A DNA stretch of 64,000 bases. Source: an uncultured Burkholderiales bacterium. Lineage in GTDB: Bacteria; Pseudomonadota; Gammaproteobacteria; Burkholderiales; Eutrophovitaceae. The position numbers were made by a program, and so were the translations under genes. Positions 17,445 through 26,137 of this stretch are shown piece by piece. Numbering within the stretch: the stretch's first letter is position 1; every line of letters begins with the position of its first letter. The stretch lies in contig CATOSA010000032.1 of NCBI GenBank assembly GCA_951812315.1, forward strand, positions 186,001 through 250,000. Direction: 5' to 3'. Under the pieces are notes generated by a model. That model searched no databases, had not been told where the DNA came from, and saw nothing but the letters and a program-made list of their open reading frames with translations.

Positions 17445-18003
17445 ATGGCGCTCAAAGCAACCATCTGCAAAGCCGAGTTGCATATCGCGGATATGGAGCG
17501 TGGTTATTACAAGGACCATGCGCTCACCATTGCGCGTCATCCATCAGAGACTGAGGAACGCATGATGGTGCGGATTCTCGCATTCGCACTAAACGCTGAC
17601 GACGCGCTAGGGTTCGGCGCCGGATTGAGCACCGACGACGAACCAGACCTCTGGCGCAAGGACCTGACGGGCAACATAGAAACCTGGATCGATGTCGGCC
17701 TGCCTGGCGAGAAACGCATGCGCAAAGCCTGCGGCCGCGCTGAGGCCGTCGTCGTCTACAGCTACGGCGGTCGCGCCGCGGCAGCTGTGGTGGGAAGGCG
17801 TTAGCGATCAGCTCGATCGTCTCGACAGACTCACGGTCGTCGAACTGCCGCAATCGGGCACGCGCGGACTTGCCGCAATGGCCGAACGCAACATGGATTT
17901 GCAAGTTACGATTCAGGATGGCCAGCTGTGGGTGGCGGACGGTAGTCATTCGGTGCAACTGGACCCGGAAACGAAACGCGCGCCCGTTTTGCAATCCAGA
18001 TGA
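17445..18003 (+). pseudogene. yaeQ: YaeQ family protein, frameshifted
   Basis: YaeQ is a roughly 180-residue protein of the PD-(D/E)XK nuclease-like fold with unclear function. The first frame runs from ATG 17445 with MALKATICKAELHIADMERGYY through RKACGRAEAVVVYSYGGRA and ends early at 17804. The family continuation WWEGVSDQLDRL ... LPQSGTRGLAAMAERNMDLQ is encoded in another frame up to 18003. The switch lies at about 17775-17790, in the run of GC around CGCCGCGGCAGCTG. Total length (559 bases) is one base from a multiple of three, as expected for a single-base indel. A sequencing error is possible. Confidence 0.8.
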
Positions 18004-18023
18004 TCTGCTAAGAACGCAGGGGC

Positions 18024-18696
18024 CTATTTCATTCCAATTCGCTCAAGCTGCGGGAACATGATGCGCCGCGCTTCCTCATCCCATTCCGTCTTGAACTGAT
18101 ACTGACTGCGCAGGCGCTCCACGCCGAGCACTAATCTCGTCGTACAAGCGCTTCACGTTGGGAAAGTGACTCCAGGCTTCCGGGTTGCCCATGACATGGT
18201 CAATCAATCGAGCCCAGCCCCACATCGCCATATCGACAATCGTGTAACTCGCTCCCAGCAGGTACGGCTGATTGGCCAATCGCGCGTCGAGAACCCTGTA
18301 GTGGCGTTCTACCTCGAAATCGTATCTATTAACGCCATACTCTTGCGATTCAGGTGCGAAATGCCGGAAGTGAACGGCTTGACCGGAATACGGCCCAAGA
18401 CCACTTGCCACAAACATCAGCCATGAAAGCAATTCGCCGCGTTGCGAAGGCGGAGGCAGGAAGCGCTGTGTTTTTTCAGCGACGTAGAGCAGGATAGCGT
18501 TACTGTCAAAAACGACTGTTTAGCCGTCAACGATCGCCGGAACTTTCCCGTTGGGATTGACTGCCAGGAATTCCTGTGCGAACTGTTCGCCTTTTCTCGT
18601 ATCCACCGGAACCGGCTCGTAAGGTTCGCCGAGTTCTTCCAGCAGTAATGCGACTTTCATCGGGTTGGGCGAAAGATTGAAGTAGAACTTGATCAC
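18024..18696 (-). pseudogene. Glutathione S-transferase family protein, stop plus frameshift
   Basis: The start is GTG at 18696 (AGGAG upstream), giving VIKFYFNLSPNPMKVALLLEE, the thioredoxin-like domain of a GST. After VPAIVDG an in-frame TAA (18517-18519) interrupts, and the same frame continues TVVFDSNAILLYVAEKTQRF and the all-alpha domain (LSWLMFVASGLGPYSGQAVHFR). Near 18118 the frame is lost again: the original ends ARRG then a wrong tail, while another frame encodes ERLRSQYQFKTEWDEEARRIMF and stops at 18024. One nonsense and one indel make a true pseudogene likely. It is convergent with yaeQ. Confidence 0.82.
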
Positions 18697-18803
18697 GGAG
18701 ATTTTCTCCTGGAGATACGGGCATGCGCAGTACGAGCCACACAACGCACGACCACTTTATTTGAGCGAAACGAATTCACGCTAAGGCTGACTCAGATCGT
18801 CGA

Positions 18804-19268
18804 TTATTCCCGGACTTCTCCAAGAATTTCGTCGATGAACTCGGACCAGCCCGGATACTCTGCCGGCTGCCACGTGTCGTGGATGAAATCCGTAGCCTGA
18901 TCCCTACTCCATCGGCCGCGGCTGACTTCGTACAGGGAATAAAACGCACTCACACGGTAATTGGCCGCGCAATGAATGTGAATTTTCCTGTCAGCCAGCC
19001 GATCCAGCGCTTCCGAAAAGCGAGCGAAATCGGAACGCGCCGGTGTCCTGAAGTCGACAGGAATGTAGACGTACTCGATACCCTGCGACTCGACGATGTC
19101 GCGTTCATCGGGTACCGCGTGCTCGCTGCTATCGGGCAACAAGTTTACGACACCTTCGTATCCTTGCGTTGCCAACTTTTTCAGGCCTTCGGCGCCGACC
19201 ACGCCAGACGTCGTGAGTTCGTCGGAAATCTTGCGGAAGTTATAGCTGTGGTCGATGTCTGTGCTCAT
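18804..19268 (-). CDS. Dual-specificity phosphatase-like protein
   Basis: A 154-residue protein of the cysteine phosphatase superfamily. The phosphate-binding loop reads I-H-C-A-A-N-Y-R-V-S, so the Cys and Arg are four residues apart (CX4R), as in DUF442/beta-lactamase-hydrolase-like proteins, not the CX5R of classical tyrosine phosphatases. The preceding part (GVVNLLPDSSE, GIEYVYIPVDF) matches the same group, and the C-terminus carries TDFIHDTWQP. An in-frame Met at 19301 would add 11 residues; Met 19268 (MSTDIDHSYNFRK) fits the fold better, though neither has a clear ribosome-binding site. The substrate is unknown. Confidence 0.72.
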   Translation of the reverse strand: MSTDIDHSYNFRKISDELTTSGVVGAEGLKKLATQGYEGVVNLLPDSSEHAVPDERDIVESQGIEYVYIPVDFRTPARSDFARFSEALDRLADRKIHIHCAANYRVSAFYSLYEVSRGRWSRDQATDFIHDTWQPAEYPGWSEFIDEILGEVRE

Positions 19269-19365
19269 TGGTCGAGTACCGTTGGTGAGAAAGCTGCGCA
19301 TTCAACGGGAAAACGTAGCGCGCAATGCCTTGTGGCTATTGTGCGCTACATGTCAGTCTCACGCG

Positions 19366-20661
19366 TTACTGTTCCGCGATGTCCACCTTTGTCTTCTCGC
19401 CACGCAATCTGGCAACGATTGTTGCACAGCATGCATCGCCCCAGATATTGACACTGGTCCGGCACATATCGAGCACGCGATCGAACACCATCAGTACACC
19501 GATCGCTTCGACCGGGAGGCCGACGGCATTGAGAATAATTGCAATTGCGACCAGCGACGCCGACGGCACGCCGGCCACACCGATCGATGTCAGCAGGGCA
19601 ATTATCACGATCGTGAACTGCACACCCAGGCTCAGCTCGAGCCCGTAGGCCTGCGCGAGAAACATCGCTGCTGCGCACTCGTACAACGCAGTGCCGTTCA
19701 TGTTGACGGTTGCGCCCAGCGGCAGCACAAACGCCGACACGTCATTGGACACGCCAACTTTTTCTTCCAGGGTGTCCATTGTCACCGGCAGCGTCGCCGA
19801 GGAAGATGACGTAGAGAACGCCGTTAATAGTGCCGGCGACATAAATCGCAGCGTCGTATATGGTTTGACACGCCCGATGAACCGAAGCAAAACGGGCAAA
19901 GTGACCAGCGAGTGAATGAGCAACGCCGCGATCACGGCAAACGCAAACACCGCAAGCGGGCGCGCGGCAGCAAACCCCGTTTCCGCAACGACCCCCGCAA
20001 TCAGGCCGAACACTCCGATCGGCGCAAATTTCATGATCAGTTCTGTCATTTTCATCATGACGTGAAACACACCATTCCAGAACTTGAACAGCGGCTCAGC
20101 GTAGTCGTGCTGCAAGTGCGTCATGAAATAACCGAACAAGAGTGCGAAGAAAATCATGCCGAGCATCTGGCCTTCGGCCGCAGCCTTGACAATGTTGGGC
20201 GGTACCATGCGCTTGAACACTTCGGCAACATCACCGGCGCCCTTGCCTTCGATTTTCGCGCTGATATCTTGCGCCGGCGCGTCCAGCGCCAGAATTTCCC
20301 CTGCAGGCTCACCGCCAACGTAACCGGGTGCGATTGTGTTGATCACGAGAAGCCCGATCAGAATGGCGAAGAAGGTTGTCGCACCGTAGAACACCAATGT
20401 CCGCCAACCAAGTGCGCCGATGTTTCCGCCCGAGCCGATTCCGGCAACGCCAACAATGATCGATGACGTGATCAGCGGCACGATGATCATTTTCAGTGCG
20501 TTCAGAAATATCGAACCGACATAATCGAACATCGACACATAACTGACGCCAAGAACCGCAGGCGCAACGCCGTCGATCGTGAAGTGTTTGACGATCGAGC
20601 CAACGACGGCAGCAAGGACGATCGCGATGAGGATTTGCCAGTGCAACGGGAGTTTGCGCAT
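19366..20661 (-). CDS. Dicarboxylate/amino acid:cation symporter (DAACS)
   Basis: A 431-residue inner-membrane carrier of the GltP/DctA type that imports glutamate, aspartate or C4-dicarboxylates with Na+ or H+. The sequence shows eight hydrophobic segments and the family core: the serine-rich hairpin tip STSSSSATLPVTM, then LPLGATVNMNGTALYE, and the second hairpin with SIGVAGVPSASLV and the D-R-V-L-D-M-C-R-T substrate-binding stretch. The start (MRKLPLHWQILIAIVLA) lies 9 bases after the stop of the PanB-like gene upstream on the same strand, so the two are probably cotranscribed. A specific substrate cannot be read from the sequence. Confidence 0.9.
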   Translation of the reverse strand: MRKLPLHWQILIAIVLAAVVGSIVKHFTIDGVAPAVLGVSYVSMFDYVGSIFLNALKMIIVPLITSSIIVGVAGIGSGGNIGALGWRTLVFYGATTFFAILIGLLVINTIAPGYVGGEPAGEILALDAPAQDISAKIEGKGAGDVAEVFKRMVPPNIVKAAAEGQMLGMIFFALLFGYFMTHLQHDYAEPLFKFWNGVFHVMMKMTELIMKFAPIGVFGLIAGVVAETGFAAARPLAVFAFAVIAALLIHSLVTLPVLLRFIGRVKPYTTLRFMSPALLTAFSTSSSSATLPVTMDTLEEKVGVSNDVSAFVLPLGATVNMNGTALYECAAAMFLAQAYGLELSLGVQFTIVIIALLTSIGVAGVPSASLVAIAIILNAVGLPVEAIGVLMVFDRVLDMCRTSVNIWGDACCATIVARLRGEKTKVDIAEQ

Positions 20662-20670
20662 GATGGGCAG

Positions 20671-21573
20671 TCAGTCCTGTTTGTCGGCGAACTTGAGAAA
20701 CGCGTCGATCAGACCGTCGGGCGCTTTGATAACGTGCTCCGGCGCAGGGAAGCCACCGGAACGCACGTCCTCGGCGAACTCCTTGAATCCGGCGACTCGT
20801 TCCGCCTGCATTTGCTCGCGCAGTTTGTAAATGCTGCGATATTGCTTCGAATGCCGTGGATACGGGGGAGGGTTGCTGCCAAGAATGTCCTCTGCGAACA
20901 AAAACTGAATGTCTCCGCCGCTGCCGCCACCAATTGATGACGTGAGCAAGCTAGTGCGCTTGCTGATCTCAACCAGAAGTGGTTCCGGAATAACCTCCAC
21001 TTCAACCGCCCACGCGCCGGCGTCTTCAAACCTCTTGATTTCCAGATAAATCCATTTGGCTTCTTCCATCGTCTTGCCGACAGCCCGCAGACCTCCGGTC
21101 CAGGTGCTCCTGCGCGGCACAAGGCCGGCGTGTCCCTGCACCGGGACGCCGGCTTCGGTCGCGGCACTGATTAAGCGCGGCGACCATTGGGTCATGACCG
21201 CATCTGCGCCCAGTTCCATCGCCTTATAAGCCAGGCGTACGGCTTCAGTTTCATTTGCCGCTGCAACCAACGGCACTGAAAATGACATGAACGTATGGGG
21301 TGCCGCGCCACGAACCGCCTTGGCAAGATGCGGCTGGGTCGGGTCGAAGCGTACTTTCATCGTGTCGATGCCGGCTTCTTCGGCCGCCGCCGCTTCTTCC
21401 GGCGTAAACGGCAAGGTCTCGACCAGCACGCGTTTGCCCTTCTGGTCACGAAGGTCCTTGATCGTGTAATTGCGGGTGCCATAGGCACCGCCGAGTGTCA
21501 TGATGCGCGTCAGGCCGCGCTTTTTGGCATCGCGAGGCGGAATACCGCCGTCTCCTGTTGCATGGCTCGCCAT
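20671..21573 (-). CDS. Ketopantoate hydroxymethyltransferase-like protein (PanB superfamily)
   Basis: A 300-residue TIM-barrel protein related to PanB, which makes ketopantoate from 2-oxoisovalerate and methylene-tetrahydrofolate. Recognisable stretches are PVQGHAGLVPRRSTWTGGLR, AGAWAVEVEVIPEPL and TSSIGGGSGGDIQFLF, equal to PanB GHVGLTPQ, GAFAIVLECVP and GIGAGPDCDGQ. The N-terminus diverges and there is no panC neighbour; the partner gene is a dicarboxylate symporter. It may therefore act on another 2-oxo or dicarboxylic acid, and isocitrate-lyase-like chemistry is another option within the same fold. ATG 21573 has GAGGAG nine bases upstream, which supports the start. Confidence 0.68.
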   Translation of the reverse strand: MASHATGDGGIPPRDAKKRGLTRIMTLGGAYGTRNYTIKDLRDQKGKRVLVETLPFTPEEAAAAEEAGIDTMKVRFDPTQPHLAKAVRGAAPHTFMSFSVPLVAAANETEAVRLAYKAMELGADAVMTQWSPRLISAATEAGVPVQGHAGLVPRRSTWTGGLRAVGKTMEEAKWIYLEIKRFEDAGAWAVEVEVIPEPLLVEISKRTSLLTSSIGGGSGGDIQFLFAEDILGSNPPPYPRHSKQYRSIYKLREQMQAERVAGFKEFAEDVRSGGFPAPEHVIKAPDGLIDAFLKFADKQD

Positions 21574-21894
21574 CGTTCAAGTGCTCCTCAATTATTATGC
21601 TGGCGCAGTTCCAGATAGTCAGACGATCGTGCCCAAACACGAGAAAGCGGAATAGATCCGCAATACTTTCGTCTGAACAGCTTTAACCTGTACATCGACA
21701 AAACGGACCAATTCTCAAAATACTTGCTCGGCCTCACCTTGCCTCACTTGCCTGCAAGTTGCAACCCCGGTTTCCTACGCGTGCAATTCGATATCACGTA
21801 AAATTCCGCAGAGCATGACAATACACAAACACGCATCTGCCAACCACACCGGAACCACGCGCAGAACGGAATTCCCGCCCGGAGCCACCGACCT
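21574..21894. other. Divergent intergenic region, no gene seen
   Basis: This stretch separates the minus-strand PanB-like gene from the plus-strand monooxygenase and must carry both promoters. It holds no long frame, no tRNA-like fold and no strong inverted repeat that I can see. The first 20 bases contain the ribosome-binding site of the PanB-like gene. Confidence 0.5.
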
Positions 21895-23400
21895 ATGAAC
21901 ATGCCTGAATCCAGGAACGCGCTACAGCGTGAGCAAGTGCCGGTAAGTCACTTCGACGTGCTGATTGTTGGCGCCGGCATCTCCGGAATCGACACCGCTT
22001 ATCACTTGCGACAACAATGTCCCGAAAAGAGCTTCGCGTTGCTGGAGAGCCAGGAAAGCTTTGGCGGCACCTGGCTGACGCACAAGTTTCCGGGCATACG
22101 CTCGGACAGCGACCTGTTCACATTCGGCTTCAAATGGAAACCGTGGACCGGTGTGCCCATCGCCACAGCTGAGGAAATTCTCAACTATCTTGGTGAAGCC
22201 ATTGAAGAACAGCAAATCAGCGAACACATTCACTACCGGCACCAGGTGAAGTCCGCGAGCTGGTCTGGTGACGACAACCAATGGACTCTGGAGGTGGTTT
22301 GCAACGACGGAGAGCAGCAACGATTCACGTGTAATTTCCTGTGGATGTGCCAGGGTTATTACCAGCACTCGGAAGGCTACACGCCCGACTTTCCCGGTAT
22401 AGAACGATTCACCGGCCGCATCGTGCATCCGCAGACCTGGCCTGACGATCTGGACTACAAGAACAAGCGCGTCATTGTGATCGGCTCTGGCGCAACAGCG
22501 GCAACCATCGTCCCGGCAATGGCCGGGGACTGCGAACACGTCACCATGTTGCAGCGTTCGCCCACCTACTTCTATGCCAGACCAAAGAATGACGAAGTCA
22601 TCGATTTGCTGCGCAAGCTCGATATACCAAAAGAATGGATACATGAAATCGCGCGGCGCAAAGTGTTGCACGACCAGTTCGAGACGACGCGGCGATCCTT
22701 CGAGGAGCCCGAGTCTCTTCAGAACGAGTTACTCGGCGCAGCGCGCGCCTACCTCGGCGATGACTTCGATATCAAGAAACACTTCACGCCGAACTACCGG
22801 GTTTGGCGCCAACGCCTGGCGGTCATTCCCGACGGCGATTTGTACAAATGCATTCGCTCAGGCAAAGCTTCGGTAGTCACCGACCAGATCGACTCATTTA
22901 CCGAGAACGGTATCGCACTCAAGTCTGGAGAGACGCTTGACGCCGACATTATCGTGACCGCCACCGGATTCAACATGTCAGCAATGGGCGGCATTCCGTT
23001 TAGCGTAGACGGCCAGCACGTAGACTTTTCCAAATGCTGGGGCCATCGCGGCATCCTGTTCTCGGGTGTGCCGAATATGGCCTGGGTGTTCGGCTATCTG
23101 CGCACGAGCTGGACGATGCGTGCCGATCTCGTGTCAGTATTTGTCTGCCGGTTACTCAAACACCTGGAGGAAAAAGGCGCGAGCGTTGTTACACCGCAAC
23201 TGCGAGAAGAAGACAAAGACATGTCAGCGCGCCCGTTTATCGAATCCGAGAACTTCAATGCGGGATACGTGATGCGCAAAATTCACCTGATGCCCAAACA
23301 GGGCGATCGCGAACCGTGGGTCTTCAGCCAGGACTATTTCCAGGAAAGAGACACCATACCCGCCGCGGACCTGGAAGACGGAACGCTCATCTATCGATAG
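21895..23400 (+). CDS. Flavin monooxygenase (Baeyer-Villiger type)
   Basis: A 501-residue class B flavoprotein monooxygenase that would use FAD, NADPH and O2. The FAD-binding GAGISG lies near residue 24, the NADPH-binding GSGATA near 199, and between them is FTGRIVHPQTWP, which fits the Baeyer-Villiger fingerprint FxGxxxHxxxWP. TATGFN marks the third nucleotide-binding region. Enzymes of this size and pattern oxidise ketones to esters or N/S compounds; the substrate cannot be assigned. It stands alone between a divergent gene and a convergent one. The Met at 21895 and the Met at 21901 are equivalent candidates. Confidence 0.85.
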   Translation: MNMPESRNALQREQVPVSHFDVLIVGAGISGIDTAYHLRQQCPEKSFALLESQESFGGTWLTHKFPGIRSDSDLFTFGFKWKPWTGVPIATAEEILNYLGEAIEEQQISEHIHYRHQVKSASWSGDDNQWTLEVVCNDGEQQRFTCNFLWMCQGYYQHSEGYTPDFPGIERFTGRIVHPQTWPDDLDYKNKRVIVIGSGATAATIVPAMAGDCEHVTMLQRSPTYFYARPKNDEVIDLLRKLDIPKEWIHEIARRKVLHDQFETTRRSFEEPESLQNELLGAARAYLGDDFDIKKHFTPNYRVWRQRLAVIPDGDLYKCIRSGKASVVTDQIDSFTENGIALKSGETLDADIIVTATGFNMSAMGGIPFSVDGQHVDFSKCWGHRGILFSGVPNMAWVFGYLRTSWTMRADLVSVFVCRLLKHLEEKGASVVTPQLREEDKDMSARPFIESENFNAGYVMRKIHLMPKQGDREPWVFSQDYFQERDTIPAADLEDGTLIYR

Positions 23401-23493
23401 CGGTTGAGCAAATTAAAGCGTCTGATCTGCGGCAGCGGCGCAGCAATTGCAGCGATCAATTCGTCGAACAGCGCCAGGAAAAGAATCCCGGGA

Positions 23494-23922
23494 TCAGAAC
23501 GAAAGAGGTTTTCGCCCAGCTCGGCGACGCAGCCGGTTAATACCCTTCAGCAGAGCCGGGATATGCAGGATGCGAAGTTCCAGTTTCCGTTTGCCCGGAA
23601 AATCGAGCAACGCAAGCGCGGCGAGAATTGTAAGGATGCCCTGCCCCGGGAGCAGCAACATCAGCACGCCGGCAACAAACAAGACCGCACCGAGTGCATT
23701 CTTTACCGCCAGGAAGACAAATCGCAGGAACGGCCTGTCTTGAAACACGCGGCGCCGGTGATTGCGTTCTGCGTAAAAATCGGCGGGAAGCCGGATGATG
23801 AGGAATGGCATCAGCGCAACCGACAAGACCAGTGTGACGACCGATACGAAACCAAGTACCTGGATCTCGTACAGGTATTGCGACCATATTTCCATTACCG
23901 CGTCCGGCAAGGCCCATTCCAA
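23494..23922 (-). CDS. Small membrane protein (PGPGW-like)
   Basis: A 142-residue protein with two hydrophobic segments (about residues 20-48 and 70-105) and basic loops. The stretch LLLPGQGILTILAALALLDFPGKR resembles the PGPGW family of putative membrane proteins. The start is TTG 23922, supported by GGGAGAAGG seven bases upstream; ATG 23895 is an alternative that would shorten it by nine residues. The gene lies 73 bases downstream of the NamZ-like gene on the same strand. Function unknown. Confidence 0.6.
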   Translation of the reverse strand: MEWALPDAVMEIWSQYLYEIQVLGFVSVVTLVLSVALMPFLIIRLPADFYAERNHRRRVFQDRPFLRFVFLAVKNALGAVLFVAGVLMLLLPGQGILTILAALALLDFPGKRKLELRILHIPALLKGINRLRRRAGRKPLSF

Positions 23923-23995
23923 AGCAAAACCTTCTCCCTGAAAACATGACTACCGCTTGCGCCGGCGAGCCGCTCGCCTGCCAGCTTTCGAGAAG

Positions 23996-25204
23996 TCATC
24001 TGTAGAGCATTACCGATTCGCGTTCCTCGCGCCAAGCCGTCTCGTCTGGTTGCGTCAATGCGTCGAGATCGGACGGCGTGGCATCGGAATCGTCGACCCA
24101 CTGGCGCAGCAAATCACTGCCGCAAATCATATCGATGGCGAGTCGCTCGTTCTCGTATTCATATGGAAAGTCGCGCCACAAGTCGTAATCGGGTCGCAAC
24201 TTGCGCAGTGCCTTGAAGGCCAGTGCCTGGACACGCCACGGCCGGAAAGTTTCATGGTCGTAATACAGAGGGTCTTCCACATGAATCTGCAAGCCAGCGC
24301 ACAGTTCACCGGCATGCTTGTGAAATGTCGGTTCGAACCAACACGGCCGCAACACACAGCCGTTCAGCCAGTCTGGCGCCAACGATCGCATTGTCGCCAT
24401 GAGTTGCGATGGATCCAGATCCGGCGCGCCGAACATTTCGAGAGGGCGCGTCGTCCCGCGCCCTTCTGACAAATTCGTCCCTTCAAGCATCACGGTACCT
24501 GCGTAACAGCGTGCCATCGAGACATTGGGTGCGTTAGGACTGGGGTTGATCCAGCTGCGCTCTTCCATCGGCCAGCCATATCCCGGCGACTGTGCTGGCT
24601 GCCAGCCGCGCATCTCGATCACTTGCAGATCTACGTCGAGTCTCCGACGCCCGACAAACCATCCTGCCAGTTCGCCCATTGTGAGTCCGTGGCGCATCGG
24701 AAACTCACCCGCGCCGACGAAACTTTCCCAGTCCGCGCGCATGCTCAGACCTTCGACCGGTCTTCCTGCCGGATTAGGACGGTCGAGCAGCCACACGCTC
24801 TTGTTAGCCAGCGCCGCCTCTTCAAGTACATATCGCAAGGTCGTGATAAAGGTATAGACACGACAGCCGAGATCCTGCAAGTCGACCAGAAGCACATCGA
24901 AAGTGTCCATCATTGCGGCCGTGGGCCGCCGTACCGTTCCATAAAGACTGAAAACCGGAATAGCGTGGACCGGGTCTTCATAATGCGGCGACTCGACCAT
25001 GTTGTCCTGCTTGTCGCCACGCAAACCATGCTGCGGTCCAAATGCCGCAGTCACCTCCACATCCGGCAACGCTGCCAACGCATCGAGCCCATGTGTGAGA
25101 TCGCGCGTGACTGACGCCGGATGTGCGAGTAACGCGACACGCTTGTTGCGCAATGGCTCGCGCAACGAACTTTCAGCCAGAAGCCGATCCAGACCAAATT
25201 GCAT
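23996..25204 (-). CDS. Exo-beta-N-acetylmuramidase NamZ-like (DUF1343)
   Basis: A 402-residue member of the DUF1343 family, for which NamZ of Bacillus is the characterised example: it releases N-acetylmuramic acid from the non-reducing end of peptidoglycan fragments. Family stretches visible are VALLAHPASVT near the start, FGPQHGLRGDKQDNM, VLLVDLQDLGCRVYTFI, LLDRPNPAGR, GEFPMRHGLTMGELA, NPSPNAPN and EGTNLSEGRGTTRPLE. No signal peptide is evident, so it probably acts on recycled muropeptides in the cytoplasm, or the start lies elsewhere. Start Met 25204 fits the family. Confidence 0.85.
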   Translation of the reverse strand: MQFGLDRLLAESSLREPLRNKRVALLAHPASVTRDLTHGLDALAALPDVEVTAAFGPQHGLRGDKQDNMVESPHYEDPVHAIPVFSLYGTVRRPTAAMMDTFDVLLVDLQDLGCRVYTFITTLRYVLEEAALANKSVWLLDRPNPAGRPVEGLSMRADWESFVGAGEFPMRHGLTMGELAGWFVGRRRLDVDLQVIEMRGWQPAQSPGYGWPMEERSWINPSPNAPNVSMARCYAGTVMLEGTNLSEGRGTTRPLEMFGAPDLDPSQLMATMRSLAPDWLNGCVLRPCWFEPTFHKHAGELCAGLQIHVEDPLYYDHETFRPWRVQALAFKALRKLRPDYDLWRDFPYEYENERLAIDMICGSDLLRQWVDDSDATPSDLDALTQPDETAWREERESVMLYR

Positions 25205-25259
25205 TCAGTGACCTCGCTGCAAACTTATTGCCGACATTTGATATTTGTTAGTCTGATCA

Positions 25260-25697
25260 TCATTCTCCGTCAGTGCGAGCACCATCGCCGGGGAACTCAA
25301 CAACAAACCCGTCGCTATGGTGGAAATCCGGCTTGCCGGGCGGATGGCGCACTGCCCAGTACGACAGGCTGCCATTGCGTTGTTCAATAACGACCGCAAC
25401 CCCCAGTCTGGTCTGCGTAACAGGGTAGAGCAGATCCCGTCCTTCCAGATCGACAACAGCTTCAAGCGCGAATCTGTCCGGCAAACACTCTACATGTACA
25501 AGAATGCCCGAAGACAGTTCCAGTTGCGCAATTTCGTGCCGATATCCATCGAAGCAATATGCAGCCCATTGCCGTGACGGCGAAAAGTTAAATGCGCAAT
25601 AGGCTTCAGCCGGCCCTTTTGCGAACACCTCAAAGCAGGTGTGCGCATGCAGACCGACAAACCAGTCGCTACGCGCCTGGTTTGCGGCTGATGCGAG
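25260..25697 (-). pseudogene. DOMON-like domain protein, 5' end missing
   Basis: The frame encodes the C-terminal two thirds of a DOMON-like (carbohydrate-binding beta-sandwich) protein: HTCFEVFAKGPAEAYCAFNFSPSRQWAAY, then VVIEQRNGSLSYWAVRHPPGKPDFHH. Homologues have about 60 more residues before HTCFE. Here the in-frame sequence continues back only to about ARSDWFVGLHAHTCFE and then meets a TAA that is part of the attC core GTTAGGC at 25700. The first internal Met (25628) is not a credible start. The simplest reading is that the cassette cluster replaced the 5' end of this gene. Confidence 0.65.
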
Positions 25698-25706
25698 GCG
25701 TTAGGC
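25640..25706. repeat. attC-like site 1, left half degenerate
   Basis: The right core GTTAGGC (25700-25706) matches the GTTRRRY consensus. Before it, arms CAGACCGACAAACCAG (25650-25665) and CTGGTTTGCGGCTG (25677-25690) pair with two unpaired A residues in the left arm, the extrahelical-base pattern of attC hairpins. The matching left core is not found at the expected place. It marks the start of the cassette cluster. Confidence 0.55.
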
Positions 25707-25716
25707 AACAATTAGC

Positions 25717-25992
25717 ATGGCAAACGACGCGACTCTACGACCTGGTGGAACGTACTTTCTCTTTGGTTTCGAGGACCCAAGCTTTCGGCACCCCCTGATC
25801 ACAACATACGAGTTTCTTCGGAAAGAAGGGAAAGACGCGTCAGACGATTCCACCGAGTGCCAGTACTTTTTCCGAATAGTGGATTCTGATGGCGAAGAAC
25901 TGATGTTGACGCAAAAACAAATTCGGCAAATGTTTGATGTTGACGAGTTGATTCAAAAACTCGCCGACTTCCGTGATGGGAAGATAAAGTGA
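25717..25992 (+). CDS. Cassette-encoded protein of unknown function
   Basis: A 91-residue acidic soluble protein that I do not recognise. It opens MANDATLRPGGTYFLFGFEDPSFRHPLI and ends KLADFRDGKIK; the run RIVDSDGEELMLTQKQIRQMFDVDELIQKLADF is probably helical. The gene begins ten bases after the attC core at 25700 and ends 28 bases before the next attC, so it fills one cassette exactly, as cassette genes usually do. No signal peptide or membrane segment is present. Confidence 0.62.
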   Translation: MANDATLRPGGTYFLFGFEDPSFRHPLITTYEFLRKEGKDASDDSTECQYFFRIVDSDGEELMLTQKQIRQMFDVDELIQKLADFRDGKIK

Positions 25993-26020
25993 CCTTGTCC
26001 ATTTCATTGTGTGGGATGTT

Positions 26021-26104
26021 GCCTAACCCTTCGTTCGAGCCGTTCGCTTCGCTCTCTTGGACCGGCCGCCTGCGGCGTCCAGTCTCTCAACTCAAACGTT
26101 ATAC
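26021..26104. repeat. attC-like site 2
   Basis: The site opens with GCCTAAC (26021), the exact complement of the GTTAGGC that begins its cassette. It has an L-box pair GTTCGAG/CTCAAC with one unpaired base, a central hairpin (GGAC...GTCC), and a right core GTTATAC (26098). Length 84 bases. This paired-core logic is the strongest evidence for a real integron cassette. Confidence 0.7.
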
Positions 26105-26137
26105 GGCACTAATGGTCCCTTCTCTCGTGGAAATCAA

